Positions 15,334-24,888 of a DNA stretch of 64,000 bases are shown in pieces. The position numbers and the translations under genes are program-made. Numbering within the stretch: the stretch's first letter is position 1; each line of letters begins with the position of its first letter. The notes below the pieces were generated by a model. It had not been told where the DNA came from. It saw nothing but the letters and a program-made list of their open reading frames with translations, and made no database searches. Origin of the DNA: Candidatus Nanosynbacter sp. TM7-076 (GTDB taxonomy: Bacteria > Patescibacteriota > Saccharimonadia > Saccharimonadales > Saccharimonadaceae); contig NZ_JAJQJS010000001.1 in assembly GCF_022828325.1 (NCBI RefSeq), forward strand, positions 1 through 64,000. The letters run 5' to 3'.

Positions 15334-15885
15334 ATGAAAGCAAGTTTTAAGCCGAAAAAGATTTTGTGGGTGGATTTGGAGATGACTGGACTAAATCCAG
15401 TGCGTGATGAGATTTTGGAAGTGGCGGCAATTGTGACGGATTGGAATTTTAAGGAAATTGCGACGTACGAAGGAATTGTGCGCCACGATTCGGAAAAGCT
15501 GGCTAAGTTGTTGGACCGAAATGCTGGTTTTTGGAATGAGCATCCGGAAGCGCGACGCGGGCTGGAGGAGCAGAATGAATCGGGCAAGCCTTTGGCGGAA
15601 ATAGAACGCGAATTGTTGGCGTTTTGCGATGAGCATTTTGCGGGTGAAACGAAGATTTTGTTAGCGGGCAATTCAATCCATCAGGATCGTCGATTTATTG
15701 ACCAATGGTGGCCGACGTTGTCAAAAAAACTACATTATCGTGTGTTGGATGTGAGTGCATGGAAGGTGGTGTTTGAAGGTAAATACGGTAAGAGATTCGC
15801 CAAGCCAGAAGATCATCGAGCACTGGAAGATATCCGCGGCAGTATTATGGAACTTGAATATTATTTGAAAAAGGTAAAGGTATGA
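15334..15885 (+). CDS. orn: Oligoribonuclease
   Basis: 3'-5' exoribonuclease of the DEDDh family that degrades 2-5-nt RNA fragments, 183 aa, normal length. Exo I motif VDLEMTGLNP (Asp and Glu, about 13-16), exo II GNSIHQDRRFID (about 112-123), and exo III HRALEDIRGS with His and Asp (about 163-172) are present. Leaderless start at ATG 15334. The next gene overlaps its stop by 4 nt, so the two are coupled. A frameshifted relic of another orn allele lies 1.2 kb upstream. Confidence 0.96.
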   Translation: MKASFKPKKILWVDLEMTGLNPVRDEILEVAAIVTDWNFKEIATYEGIVRHDSEKLAKLLDRNAGFWNEHPEARRGLEEQNESGKPLAEIERELLAFCDEHFAGETKILLAGNSIHQDRRFIDQWWPTLSKKLHYRVLDVSAWKVVFEGKYGKRFAKPEDHRALEDIRGSIMELEYYLKKVKV

Positions 15886-16220
15886 CACATAAACAATTTG
15901 AAGAATTTATCCTGAGTTTGCCGGGCGTATGGCTGGATTATCCATTTGGCGAGGATGTTGCGGTATATAAGTTTGGTAAAGATAATGACGGTGCAGGGAA
16001 AATGGTGGCGTTGGTGAGGGAAGGCTCAAAGCCGCTCAGAGTAAGCCTAAAATGCGATCCGTTGTTGGCGCAGAATTTACGAGAAAAATACGAAACGGTT
16101 TTACCAGGCTATCACTTGAACAAGAAACATTGGAATACAATTATTTGTTCGGGTCAATTGACTGACGAAGAGGTCTTTGATTTGGCTAGGTTGAGCTATC
16201 GATTAGTCTCGGAAGCCTAA
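15882..16220 (+). CDS. MmcQ/YjbR family protein
   Basis: 112-aa protein of the YjbR/MmcQ family (CyaY-like fold, proposed nucleic-acid binding). Typical pattern: LPGVWLDYPFGEDVAVYKFG near the N-terminus (about 13-32), SLKCDP (about 63-68), PGYHLNKKHWNTI (about 82-94), and a C-terminal helix LTDEEVFDLARLSYRLV. Molecular role is not established for this family. It overlaps orn by 4 nt and converges with the next minus-strand gene, overlapping at the stops. Confidence 0.85.
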   Translation: MTHKQFEEFILSLPGVWLDYPFGEDVAVYKFGKDNDGAGKMVALVREGSKPLRVSLKCDPLLAQNLREKYETVLPGYHLNKKHWNTIICSGQLTDEEVFDLARLSYRLVSEA

Positions 16221-16828
16221 TCTGCCTTAATAATTTGATTGATCTGCTTCTGAATATTCTCTAAATCGCCAGCAGTTTTTACTAGCCATTCGCGCATCTT
16301 TTTTGACTTGGTGGACTTGTATACCTTTTTCATCATGTTGATTGTATCTGTTATTTGCACATTCATCTCATGAGCATAGGTAATATCCAATTGCGTGTTC
16401 AGAAGAGCTTCGTCCAATTTTTTCTCTAATTTTTCCGACGGATCTAAGGCGAGGATGTCTTTCTGTTTTTCCTTATAATTGACGCCGGTTGCTTGAAGCG
16501 CTTCGCCCATTGAGGTATTCGCAGTGGTCAGCACTGCAACCAGAGAACTATTGGTGGTTTGTAAACTGGTCGAGCGGAATTTATTATTGTATTTTTTGGA
16601 AATAGTGAGCAGTTTATTAACGCGCGCCGCAACTTGTGACGGGTTGGCGTTTGGCATGGAATCTTGTGAAAAAACAAATATCGCAATCAGGGTTATCAAG
16701 CCGATAAAACTCAAAATAGCGATGATGATTTTGGTTTTTTTATCAAAACCTTCCGCTGGCGGAGGTGTGGCAATTTGATTCAGATAATCGATACCTTGAG
16801 GTTGGTTGTTCAAATTGTCAGGATACAT
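16217..16828 (-). CDS. Single-pass membrane protein of unknown function
   Basis: 203 aa from ATG 16828. A proline-rich cytoplasmic N-terminus (about 1-30) is followed by one membrane helix (IIIAILSFIGLITLIAIFVF, about 35-54), then a helical, Lys/Asn-rich outer domain of about 145 residues with no recognised motif. No signal-peptidase site is obvious, so it is probably anchored. An upstream in-frame ATG (16846) is possible, but a TTAAAT-like -10 at 16835-16840 would favour 16828 as a leaderless start. No function proposed. Confidence 0.75.
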   Translation of the reverse strand: MYPDNLNNQPQGIDYLNQIATPPPAEGFDKKTKIIIAILSFIGLITLIAIFVFSQDSMPNANPSQVAARVNKLLTISKKYNNKFRSTSLQTTNSSLVAVLTTANTSMGEALQATGVNYKEKQKDILALDPSEKLEKKLDEALLNTQLDITYAHEMNVQITDTINMMKKVYKSTKSKKMREWLVKTAGDLENIQKQINQIIKAD

Positions 16829-16834
16829 ATTTCT

Positions 16835-16840
16835 ATTTAA
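16835..16840 (-). promoter_or_regulatory. Possible -10 of the membrane protein gene
   Basis: TTAAAT on the minus strand, 6 nt before ATG 16828; weak match. Confidence 0.35.
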
Positions 16841-16869
16841 CCACAAACAATAACAGAGGTAAAGAGTGA

Positions 16870-16875
16870 TATAAT
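16870..16875 (+). promoter_or_regulatory. -10 element of dnaG-rpoD
   Basis: TATAAT 6 nt before the dnaG ATG; leaderless. Confidence 0.7.
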
Positions 16876-16881
16876 AAAAAT

Positions 16882-18615
16882 ATGAATGATGCCAAAGAAG
16901 AAGTGCGGGCGCGACTGAACATCGAGGATGTGATTGGTGAGTATATTCAGTTGAAGCGAGCGGGGCGCAACTTGAAGGGTTTAAGTCCGTTTACCGACGA
17001 GCGAACCCCAAGCTTTATGGTTAGCCCAGAAAAGCAGATTTGGCACGATTTTTCTTCTGGAAAAGGTGGCGATATTTTTACGTTTGTGATGATGGTGGAA
17101 GGAATGGATTTTCGTCAATCGCTGGAACATTTGGCTCGGAAGGCGGGCGTTGATCTGACTTTGTTTTCTAACGGCGACGGACGAACAGCCAAGCGCCGCG
17201 CCAGGGCTAGGGAAGCTCTTAAATTAGCAGCTAATTTTTATCAGCAGAATTTGGTAAAAAATTCGACAGCGTTAAATTATGTGGTTAAAAAACGGCGATT
17301 AAATCGTCAGACGATTGGTGATTTTTTGATTGGCTATGCGCCGGAGAATGGCGACACATTGACGAAAGCGTTGGAAAAAAGAGGATTTTCTAGGCAGGAA
17401 TTGGCGGACGCTGGCTTGTCGAATCGGTTTGGTGGCGATTTATTCCGCGGGCGAATGATGGTGGCTTTGAGCGATGGTAATGGCGAAGTTGTGGGATTTA
17501 CGGGCAGGATTATTCGTGACGATCCGCGCGCGCCAAAATATCTGAACACGCCACAAACGCTGTTATTCGATAAGTCACGACATATTTTTGGTTTGCATCA
17601 AGCCAAGGAGGCGATTCGAAAAAGCGATGTGGCGGTGATTGTTGAGGGCAATCTGGATGTAATTAGCAGTCATCAAGCGGGCGTCAAAAACGTAGTTGCG
17701 ACCTCTGGTACAGCGATGACGACGCAACATTTGAAGTCGCTTAGTCGATTGGCGGGGCGGATTCGCTTGGCGTTTGATGGCGATCAAGCGGGAGTTAATG
17801 CAACGGAACGCGCTATCAATTTGGCGCAGGAAGTCGGCGTGGAGCTGGAGGTCGTGAGTTTGCCTGATGGCGTCAAAGATCCAGACGAATTGATCCAAAA
17901 AGATTCAGCGCTTTGGCAAGCGGCGATTGACCAATCTCAGCCAGCGGTGGATTGGGTGATTGCCAGATACGCGGAAATGGAGAATTTGAAGTCGGCGGAA
18001 GGCAAGCGGCGATTTTCGACTATTGCGTTGAGGATTGTCCGAGGTTTGAAAGATCCGGTGGAACAAGAGCATTATTTGTCAGTGATTTCTGAAAAAACTG
18101 GCGCGTCAATTACCGCGCTGAAGGCGAAATTGTCGAATGAAAAAGTTGCTGAACATCAATTGAAAAAGGCAAAAATTGAGAAAGAAAAACCGACTCCGGT
18201 TCAGGATGAAACTGAGGATATGCTGGCGGGGTTGGCAGCGAGTGAAAAATCTGTGCGGCGTTGGTTGGCGGCGGTTTCTGGCGAAATGTTGGATGATGAC
18301 AACGCACGGCAATTGATTGGTTATTTGCGGAAGAACCCCGACGCGGATTTGGGCGAGGTTCCGCTGGACTTGCAAAAAATCGAACAGTATGTGAAAATAG
18401 TACAGTTGAAAAGTGAAAGTCGTTACGCCAATTGGGAGCAAAAAAGCTTGGACGAAGAGATGGCTCGGCTAGTCAGACAGATAACAATCAAACATCGCGA
18501 AAACAAAAAGAATCAATTATTAACGCAGCTTAGAGAGGCCGAGGCGTCGGGCGATGAGGTTTTGTCTCAGAATTTGCGCCAGAGCTTAAATAATCTGATT
18601 AAGGAGAAAATGTGA
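16882..18615 (+). CDS. dnaG: DNA primase with a zinc-finger domain lacking its ligands
   Basis: 577-aa primase making RNA primers for replication. The CHC2-type N-terminal domain keeps its framework ([13 protein letters not shown] and [10 protein letters not shown]) but the usual Cys/His ligands are replaced by Ser35, Thr38, Asp56 and Ser59; no cysteine is present in this domain or in the TOPRIM region. The TOPRIM core is intact: VIVEGNLDV (about 255) and LAFDGDQAG (about 304). The C-terminal helicase-binding region is diverged. It overlaps rpoD by 4 nt, the classic dnaG-rpoD order. Leaderless ATG 16882. Confidence 0.95.
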   Translation: MNDAKEEVRARLNIEDVIGEYIQLKRAGRNLKGLSPFTDERTPSFMVSPEKQIWHDFSSGKGGDIFTFVMMVEGMDFRQSLEHLARKAGVDLTLFSNGDGRTAKRRARAREALKLAANFYQQNLVKNSTALNYVVKKRRLNRQTIGDFLIGYAPENGDTLTKALEKRGFSRQELADAGLSNRFGGDLFRGRMMVALSDGNGEVVGFTGRIIRDDPRAPKYLNTPQTLLFDKSRHIFGLHQAKEAIRKSDVAVIVEGNLDVISSHQAGVKNVVATSGTAMTTQHLKSLSRLAGRIRLAFDGDQAGVNATERAINLAQEVGVELEVVSLPDGVKDPDELIQKDSALWQAAIDQSQPAVDWVIARYAEMENLKSAEGKRRFSTIALRIVRGLKDPVEQEHYLSVISEKTGASITALKAKLSNEKVAEHQLKKAKIEKEKPTPVQDETEDMLAGLAASEKSVRRWLAAVSGEMLDDDNARQLIGYLRKNPDADLGEVPLDLQKIEQYVKIVQLKSESRYANWEQKSLDEEMARLVRQITIKHRENKKNQLLTQLREAEASGDEVLSQNLRQSLNNLIKEKM

Positions 18616-19574
18616 GCGACGATATCACGACGAAGCCAATAAACTTAAATGAAGATGATGATTTTGATCCAACGCTTATAGACGAAGAAGAATCGGAAGA
18701 CTTGGATTCGTTGACAACTGGGCAATATTTGGACGACGTGTCGGATGACTCGGTCAGGCTGTACCTGCGGGAAATTGGTAAAATCCCACTACTTAGCGCT
18801 GAAGAGGAAATGGACTTGGCGCGCCGAATTGTTGAAGGCGATAAAAAGGCTAAGGACAAGATGGCTGAGGCGAATATGCGTTTGGTGGTGTCAATTGCTA
18901 AGCGTTATTCTGGTCGCGGTTTGGACTTTTTGGATCTGATTCAAGAAGGAAATACTGGACTTTTACGTGCGGTTGAGAAGTTTGATCCAGATAAGGGGTT
19001 TAAGTTTTCGACTTATGCAACTTGGTGGATTCGTCAGGCAATTACGCGTGCGATTGCTGATCAGGCGCGAACGATTCGTATTCCAGTTCACATGGTGGAA
19101 ACGATCAATAAATTGCTGCGTACTCAGCGACGAATGACACAGGAATTGAACCGTGAGCCGACAATTGAAGAATTGTCTAAAGAATTGGACATGGAGCCAG
19201 AGAAAATTGAATACGTCATTAAGATTAAGCAGGATATTTCTTCTTTGGATGCTGGTGTTGGTCGTGATGGTGAAGATGATGATTCTGTATTGCAAGATTT
19301 TATCGTTGACGAAGATACGGTTTCACCGGAAGATTCCGCTTCAAATCAATTATTAAAAGAGCAAGTTCAGGAAATTCTATCAAGTTTGAGTGATCGCGAG
19401 CAGAAAATTGTTCGAATGCGTTTTGGCTTGGATAATGGGAAAAATCACACTTTGGAAGAGGTTGGTCAGGAATTTGCGGTTACGCGTGAGCGAATCCGCC
19501 AGATTGAAGCTAAGGCACTAGCAAAACTTCGCAAACACAAAGATGCGAAAAAACTTTACGAATATCTGGACTAA
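18612..19574 (+). CDS. rpoD: Primary sigma factor
   Basis: Housekeeping sigma-70, 320 aa. Region 1.1 is reduced to a short acidic N-terminus. Region 1.2 [16 protein letters not shown] (about 45-60), region 2 [25 protein letters not shown] and [16 protein letters not shown], region 3, and region 4 with [22 protein letters not shown] (about 283-304) are complete. Start is the GTG at 18612, overlapping the dnaG stop, with AAGGAGA upstream. It presumably reads the many TATAAT promoters in this window. Confidence 0.97.
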   Translation: MSDDITTKPINLNEDDDFDPTLIDEEESEDLDSLTTGQYLDDVSDDSVRLYLREIGKIPLLSAEEEMDLARRIVEGDKKAKDKMAEANMRLVVSIAKRYSGRGLDFLDLIQEGNTGLLRAVEKFDPDKGFKFSTYATWWIRQAITRAIADQARTIRIPVHMVETINKLLRTQRRMTQELNREPTIEELSKELDMEPEKIEYVIKIKQDISSLDAGVGRDGEDDDSVLQDFIVDEDTVSPEDSASNQLLKEQVQEILSSLSDREQKIVRMRFGLDNGKNHTLEEVGQEFAVTRERIRQIEAKALAKLRKHKDAKKLYEYLD

Positions 19575-20162
19575 TTAACACTGTTCGGGCGATTTACAAA
19601 AATGGGCGTCGTGGGTTGCGGCGTCTATTTTTTGATGTAATTGCTCGAGACTGCCGTCGTTAATGATGAAATAATCAGCAATAGCAATTGGACCACCTTT
19701 TTCCAAATTTTCGATTTCTGACCAGTCGCGCTGATCAACTTCGTGCGGTTGCATTGGGCGCTCTATGCGCTTAGCCATTCGTTGATAACGGAGGTATTTT
19801 GGTGTAACAATAGCAATAACGACAACTTGTCCAGGGAATTCGTGCTTAAGGAATTTATATTCGCTCCAAGTGTATAATCCATCCAAAACGATTTTATTTT
19901 GCCCAGCGTTTATTAAATCGTGGATGTTTTTTATGACGCGTTTGATTACAAAATCTTTGCCCTCACGGCGACGAATTTCTTCGCGGAATTGCTGTTGATT
20001 GTCCCAAGTTTTTTCAATTCCAGCCTCGTCCATGGCTTTATAAATAACGCCACCGAAGTAAATTTTTGGAAATCCTTTTTCTGTCAAATATTCGACAGCC
20101 GAACTTTTGCCGCTGCCCGCCAATCCAACCAGGGCGATAATTTTTGCATATGGTTGTGTCAT
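19575..20162 (-). CDS. P-loop nucleoside/dephospho-CoA kinase-like protein
   Basis: 195-aa P-loop kinase. Walker A GLAGSGKSSAVEYL (about 13-26) is followed by a lid-like Arg-rich region and KIVLDGLYTWSEYKFL (about 90-105). The fold resembles dephospho-CoA kinase and AAA-type nucleotide kinases, but no substrate signature is clear, so the phosphate acceptor is unknown. It converges with rpoD with no gap (stop codons abut). ATG 20162 is 6 nt after a minus-strand TAAAAT. Confidence 0.75.
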   Translation of the reverse strand: MTQPYAKIIALVGLAGSGKSSAVEYLTEKGFPKIYFGGVIYKAMDEAGIEKTWDNQQQFREEIRRREGKDFVIKRVIKNIHDLINAGQNKIVLDGLYTWSEYKFLKHEFPGQVVVIAIVTPKYLRYQRMAKRIERPMQPHEVDQRDWSEIENLEKGGPIAIADYFIINDGSLEQLHQKIDAATHDAHFCKSPEQC

Positions 20163-20168
20163 GTACTA

Positions 20169-20174
20169 ATTTTA
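20169..20174 (-). promoter_or_regulatory. -10 of the P-loop kinase gene
   Basis: TAAAAT on the minus strand, 6 nt before ATG 20162. Confidence 0.45.
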
Positions 20175-20182
20175 ACAATTTG

Positions 20183-20211
20183 TTGACATTCTTCCAAATA
20201 GAGAGTATGTT
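20183..20211 (+). promoter_or_regulatory. Promoter of the 183-aa gene
   Basis: TTGACA (20183-20188), 17-bp spacer, TATGTT (20206-20211). This places transcription start near 20218 and decides for ATG 20225. Confidence 0.65.
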
Positions 20212-20224
20212 TGTGATAAGTATT

Positions 20225-20776
20225 ATGGAAACGCTTCATGGACGTGCTGAAGAGTTACCTCAGAATTCTCCTTCTGACCTTGATATTAAGGGTCAAGAAA
20301 ATCTGACAGAGAACTATAAGATAATGGCTCAGATTGAAGAGCTGGAGTCGAAATTTGATCATAATCCAGACGGTAGCGAGAAATGGCAGAGGCTTATTAG
20401 CGAGCCTATAGAGGATCAATATGGGCAGATTTGGATGATTTGGAAAAATCCTGCCGCTTCATCATCTAGTCCGAAAGATCGATACCAAATATATAAGATA
20501 CCCAAGGATGAAGATGAGTTTAGATATGCTTTCATAAAAGAGCTTGAGGTTGATCGTTACCCTGGACACCACAAAACCTCTTACGAGTTTTTTGTTGGAC
20601 CAGATGACGGTAGAGATGAGACTATAACCGTGTTCTTTAATGACGATGGAGTGATTGAGTATGTTCATTGTTATAGCTATCCGGAGGAGCGTAAGAGGTT
20701 ATATGAGAAGCACGAAAGAGCCCAGAAGAAACTTGCTGAAGCGTCAATAATCGATTCTCTAACGACAGCCGCTTAA
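20225..20776 (+). CDS. Acidic protein of unknown function
   Basis: 183 aa starting METLHGRAEELPQNS. Soluble and acidic, with a Ser-rich patch (AASSSSPKDRY, about 80-90), a beta-rich middle (YEFFVGPDD, ITVFFNDDGVIEYVH), and a charged C-terminal helix. No membrane segment, no family recognised. Earlier in-frame ATGs (20144, 20207) lie upstream of or inside the promoter and are rejected. It stands alone between the kinase and polA, each with its own -10. Confidence 0.7.
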   Translation: METLHGRAEELPQNSPSDLDIKGQENLTENYKIMAQIEELESKFDHNPDGSEKWQRLISEPIEDQYGQIWMIWKNPAASSSSPKDRYQIYKIPKDEDEFRYAFIKELEVDRYPGHHKTSYEFFVGPDDGRDETITVFFNDDGVIEYVHCYSYPEERKRLYEKHERAQKKLAEASIIDSLTTAA

Positions 20777-20780
20777 ATGC

Positions 20781-20786
20781 TACAAT
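20781..20786 (+). promoter_or_regulatory. -10 element of polA
   Basis: TACAAT 6 nt before the polA ATG. Confidence 0.5.
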
Positions 20787-20792
20787 AGAACT

Positions 20793-23330
20793 ATGAAGCG
20801 TCTAGTGGTTATTGATGGAAAGTCGGTGTTTTACCGAGGTTATTATGCCATGCCAGGATTGTCGATGGCTGACGGAACTCCGACTGGCGGAGTGTACGGA
20901 TTTGTAAGTTTGGCAATTGAGCTAATTAAGAAATTGGATCCGGATTATGTGGCGGTAGCTTGGGATAAACGAGGCACGAACATTCGCAAGCGGCGGGAAT
21001 TGTATCCAGAATATAAAGCTGGTCGCAAGCCAGCGCCAGATGATTTTTATCAGCAAATCCCGATTTTACACGAACTGCTTGATGCGTTTGGCTGGCCGCT
21101 TTATGAAATTGATGATTACGAGGCGGACGATATTATGGGCGCGTTTGCCAGGCAAGCGGAATCTCACGGAATTGAAACGTGCTTGATAACGTCGGACTTG
21201 GACGCATTGCAATTGATATCACCGATGACCAAAGTTTACGCCATGAAAAATGGCTTAAGGAATATCGAGGAATTCACGGCGGAACATTTTGAAGAAAAAT
21301 ATGGAATTCGGACAGAACAATTCTTAGATTTGAAAGCACTAAAGGGTGATTCAAGTGACAATTTGCCGGGAGTGCCGGGAATTGGTGAGAAAACAGCGGT
21401 GAAATTATTGCAAGAATATGAAACATTAGACGGAGTTTACAAGCATCTGGACGAGCAAAAAGGAGCTTTGCGAACGAAGTTGGAAAATGGTCGTGAGTCG
21501 GCATATTTGACCAAGCAAGTGGCGGAAATTTGGACGGACGCGCCGATTGAGCTGGATTGGGATGTGGCGGATGTTAATGATTGCGATTTTGTGCGAGTAA
21601 CGGAAATTCTGCAGAAGTTGGAGTTTAATTCGCTAATTGGACGATTGCCAAAAACAATGCAAATGGCAGAAAATGAGAAAAAAGAAGAACCGAAGTTGGA
21701 TGTTCCACGAATTGAAAAATTACCCGATATGCCGATGTTTGAGGCGGAAAATATAATATATATCGATTCGTCGGAGCCTGACGTAATTTACATAAGCTCG
21801 AACCCTGAGTCAGCGTGGACGGCGAAAATTGATGAAATTAGTCAATCTATGTGGCAATTATTGGCGCAGGGAATTGTGGTCGCGGCGGATGTTAAGCAGT
21901 TGTATCATGCGCTGGATAATCATGGCGTGGCGGTGCGTTTTCATGAGGTTTGGGACGTTGGGCAGGCGGCGTTTTTGATTGATCCGCTGAAGCGTGATCG
22001 TAGCTTGAATGCGCTGTCTGGTGATTTTTCTGACGACAATTCCGTGTCTTATCAATTGGCTCGCTTGCATAAAATTTATCGTGAACAAAAAGTTTACATG
22101 TCGAACAATTCGCAAATTGCGCGTGTAGCTTACGAGTTTGATTTTCCAGTAATTTGGGCGCTATTCCAGATGGAAAAACGTGGGATGAAGTTGGATGATA
22201 CGCTATTAAAACAGATGGGCGATGAGCTGGCGGCGGAAGTTCGTGAGCTTGAACAACAAATGTATTCCATGGCTGGATACGAGTTTAACGCGTCTAGTCC
22301 AGCGCAACTTTCTGAGGTTTTGTTTACTAAATTGCAATTACCAACTGCGGGCATAAAAAAGGGTAAAACTGGATATTCAACAGGCCAGAAAGAGTTGGAT
22401 AAATTACGAGGGCAGCATCCGATTATTGAGTTGATTGAGCGATATCGAGAATTGACCAAATTGATCAGCACGTACATTGAGGCGCTACCAAAGTTGATGG
22501 CGACTGATGGGCGAATTCACACTACACTCAACCAGGACGTAACCAGCACGGGGCGGCTGAGCAGTACAAATCCGAATTTACAGAATATTCCAGTGCGAAC
22601 TGAACTGGGTAGAAAAATTCGCCAGGCGTTTGTTCCGAGTGACGGCAAAGTTTTTGTTGGTGCAGATTATTCGCAATTTGAGTTGAGGCTGGCGGCTGTG
22701 TTGGCGGGCGACGAGAAGTTGATTGAAGACTTTAATAGCGATGTTGATATTCATGCAAAAACGGCGGCGGAAACATACGGAATATCAATTGACGAAGTGA
22801 TCAAATCTCAGCGTCGAGCAGCAAAAGTGATCAATTTTGGTGTACTTTACGGAATGAGCCCGCACGGTTTGGCGGCGGCTACGGGAATGTCATTTACAGA
22901 GGCGAAAAAGTTTATTGATCATTATTTTGAGGTGCGAAAGCCGATTCGTCAGTATTTGGATAAAATTCTAACTCAAGCGCGGGAACAGGGTTTTGTTGAA
23001 ACGTATTTTGGCAGGCGACGACCAACGCCTGATGTAAAATCGAGCAATTTTATGGTGCGATCTTCGGCGGAAAGGGCTGCGATGAATATGCCAATTCAAG
23101 GCACGGAAGCGGATTTGATGAAATTGGCAATGATTCGGCTGGAGGACAAGTTGTCGGGCTTGGCTGACGCAATTCTACAAGTTCACGATTCGATTTTGGT
23201 GGAATGTAAGCCTGAAGACGTCCAGAAAGTTAGCGAGATTATGAAAGCGGAAATGGAAGGCGTTTGTCCAGAATTGCCGATTAAATTGAAAGTAGATGTC
23301 GGTACGGGCGCAAATTGGGGTGAAGTGTAG
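20793..23330 (+). CDS. polA: DNA polymerase I
   Basis: 845-aa repair and Okazaki-fragment polymerase. Domains: 5' nuclease (about 1-290; DYEADDIMGAFA, GDSSDNLPGVPGIGEKTA), a degenerate 3'-5' exonuclease domain (about 300-450), and the polymerase with motif A VGADYSQFELRLAA, motif B RRAAKVINFGVLYG and motif C QVHDSILVE. No Asp-x-Glu exonuclease motif is visible in the middle domain, so proofreading is probably absent, as in Taq. Leaderless ATG at 20793. Confidence 0.97.
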   Translation: MKRLVVIDGKSVFYRGYYAMPGLSMADGTPTGGVYGFVSLAIELIKKLDPDYVAVAWDKRGTNIRKRRELYPEYKAGRKPAPDDFYQQIPILHELLDAFGWPLYEIDDYEADDIMGAFARQAESHGIETCLITSDLDALQLISPMTKVYAMKNGLRNIEEFTAEHFEEKYGIRTEQFLDLKALKGDSSDNLPGVPGIGEKTAVKLLQEYETLDGVYKHLDEQKGALRTKLENGRESAYLTKQVAEIWTDAPIELDWDVADVNDCDFVRVTEILQKLEFNSLIGRLPKTMQMAENEKKEEPKLDVPRIEKLPDMPMFEAENIIYIDSSEPDVIYISSNPESAWTAKIDEISQSMWQLLAQGIVVAADVKQLYHALDNHGVAVRFHEVWDVGQAAFLIDPLKRDRSLNALSGDFSDDNSVSYQLARLHKIYREQKVYMSNNSQIARVAYEFDFPVIWALFQMEKRGMKLDDTLLKQMGDELAAEVRELEQQMYSMAGYEFNASSPAQLSEVLFTKLQLPTAGIKKGKTGYSTGQKELDKLRGQHPIIELIERYRELTKLISTYIEALPKLMATDGRIHTTLNQDVTSTGRLSSTNPNLQNIPVRTELGRKIRQAFVPSDGKVFVGADYSQFELRLAAVLAGDEKLIEDFNSDVDIHAKTAAETYGISIDEVIKSQRRAAKVINFGVLYGMSPHGLAAATGMSFTEAKKFIDHYFEVRKPIRQYLDKILTQAREQGFVETYFGRRRPTPDVKSSNFMVRSSAERAAMNMPIQGTEADLMKLAMIRLEDKLSGLADAILQVHDSILVECKPEDVQKVSEIMKAEMEGVCPELPIKLKVDVGTGANWGEV

Positions 23331-23339
23331 AAAATATGG

Positions 23340-23345
23340 TATAAT
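23340..23345 (+). promoter_or_regulatory. -10 element of the 215-aa membrane protein gene
   Basis: TATAAT 6 nt before ATG 23352. Confidence 0.65.
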
Positions 23346-23351
23346 TACGCC

Positions 23352-23999
23352 ATGAAATACACTCAACGACGAAATTCATTTTCTCGATTTGTACCAATTT
23401 TGCTGGTTATTATTATCACGGTTGTGGCAGTAGCGGCGGTTATTGCGATTGGTCGAGCATTATTTGGCAAAAACGATTCAGGTCAAACAACGGATCAGAA
23501 TGTTAACGTAGGGCAAGTTGCTTTGTTGTCGACGGACGTGGGAAGTGCGGTTCGATTGACGGTGCGTGGACCGATTGTAGCGAACGAGAATTTCCGCTCA
23601 TATAGCATCACTATTTCGCCAGAATCTCGCGAGATGACAACGTACGAGGGATATTTGGATAAGCCGATTGCAGAGAAAAAATTGGACAATAACAGCAGGG
23701 CTTATACGGAGCTGGTTTATGCGCTTGATAAGCGAAAAATGATGGAAGGTACGCCGCTAACTGAGCAGCAAAACGATTTGCGGGGAATTTGTGCTAGCGG
23801 TAAAATTTACAAATTCGAAACTTTGAAGGACAATTCCGTTGTGAAGAGTTTGTGGACATCGGATTGTAGCGGTTCTAAAGGCTCGGCACAAGCTAACGTG
23901 AACGAGATTTTGGATATGTTTTTGAAGCAAATTCCTGACGGCAAGAAAATGGCGGCTGGAATTGGCCTAAGTCAAGAAGAAGCTTTGTTTAAGCTGTAG
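23352..23999 (+). CDS. Single-pass exported protein of unknown function
   Basis: 215 aa with a short basic N-terminus and one membrane helix (FVPILLVIIITVVAVAAVIAIG, split here at residues 13-34), followed by an extracytoplasmic domain of about 175 residues. The domain has two Cys (GICASGK and SDCSGSK, about 140 and 170) that could form a disulfide. No family is recognised. It is 10 nt upstream of mutM and probably co-transcribed with mutM and holA. Confidence 0.75.
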   Translation: MKYTQRRNSFSRFVPILLVIIITVVAVAAVIAIGRALFGKNDSGQTTDQNVNVGQVALLSTDVGSAVRLTVRGPIVANENFRSYSITISPESREMTTYEGYLDKPIAEKKLDNNSRAYTELVYALDKRKMMEGTPLTEQQNDLRGICASGKIYKFETLKDNSVVKSLWTSDCSGSKGSAQANVNEILDMFLKQIPDGKKMAAGIGLSQEEALFKL

Positions 24000-24009
24000 G
24001 ACTTGCCGA

Positions 24010-24888
24010 ATGCCAGAACTACCTGAAGTTGAGACAGTTCGCCGAGGTTTGGCGGATTTGCTGCCAGGTCAGGCTGTTGTGCGAGCAACGGTATTTGATT
24101 CGCCAAAAAGCTTTCCGAATTCACCCACAGATGTTCAGCAATTTTTATATGGTGCGCATGTAACGGCGGTGCGACGTCGCGCAAAAGTGCTGATGATTGA
24201 TCTTGATACGCGTTATTCGCTGGTGATACATCTTAAGATGACTGGTCAATTGATTTTTCGTGGGGCTAATAGTTTTGCCGGTGGTCATCCGAATGATAGT
24301 TTGATTGGTGAATTGCCAGATAGATCGACACGAGTGCAAATTGATTTTGCGGATGGTTCGCACTTATTTTTCAATGATCAGCGTAAGTTTGGATGGATGA
24401 AATTGATGCCGACCGATGAGATAGAAAATTTGCCATTTATGCAGAAAGTTGGTCCGGAACCGCTCGATAAAAAAACTGAGGCGGGTGACTTTATTAAGCG
24501 AATTCGTCGTCGGCAAAATTCGATGATAAAGCCGGCGTTTCTTGATCAGTCGGTGATCGCTGGAGTTGGTAATATTTATGCCGATGAAGCTCTGTGGGCT
24601 GCAAAAATCCACCCTCAGACGCGCGTTAGAAATGTTAGTGATGACCAATTGGAAGATTTGTTTAACGAACTGCGTCAGATTTTGCAATTGAGCATTGATC
24701 AGGGAGGCTCGACGGATAAAAATTATGTTGACGCTGAAGGCAGAAAAGGTAATTATCTGTCGTTTGCGCACGTATTTCGTCGGGAAGGTCAGCCGTGCTA
24801 TCGGCATCCTGACCAAGAGATTGTAAAGATGAAGGTTTCTGGACGCGGTACGCATATTTGTCCAGTTTGCCAAGTGGAGGCGAAGTGA
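24010..24888 (+). CDS. mutM: Formamidopyrimidine-DNA glycosylase
   Basis: 292-aa DNA repair glycosylase/AP lyase that removes oxidised purines. The N-terminal catalytic PELPEVETVRRGL is present after Met removal; the H2TH region DQSVIAGVGNIYADEALWAA (about 180) and the C-terminal zinc finger follow. The finger reads CYRH...CPVC, so the second ligand of the usual CxxC pair is a His, which could still bind zinc. It overlaps holA by 4 nt. Confidence 0.96.
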   Translation: MPELPEVETVRRGLADLLPGQAVVRATVFDSPKSFPNSPTDVQQFLYGAHVTAVRRRAKVLMIDLDTRYSLVIHLKMTGQLIFRGANSFAGGHPNDSLIGELPDRSTRVQIDFADGSHLFFNDQRKFGWMKLMPTDEIENLPFMQKVGPEPLDKKTEAGDFIKRIRRRQNSMIKPAFLDQSVIAGVGNIYADEALWAAKIHPQTRVRNVSDDQLEDLFNELRQILQLSIDQGGSTDKNYVDAEGRKGNYLSFAHVFRREGQPCYRHPDQEIVKMKVSGRGTHICPVCQVEAK

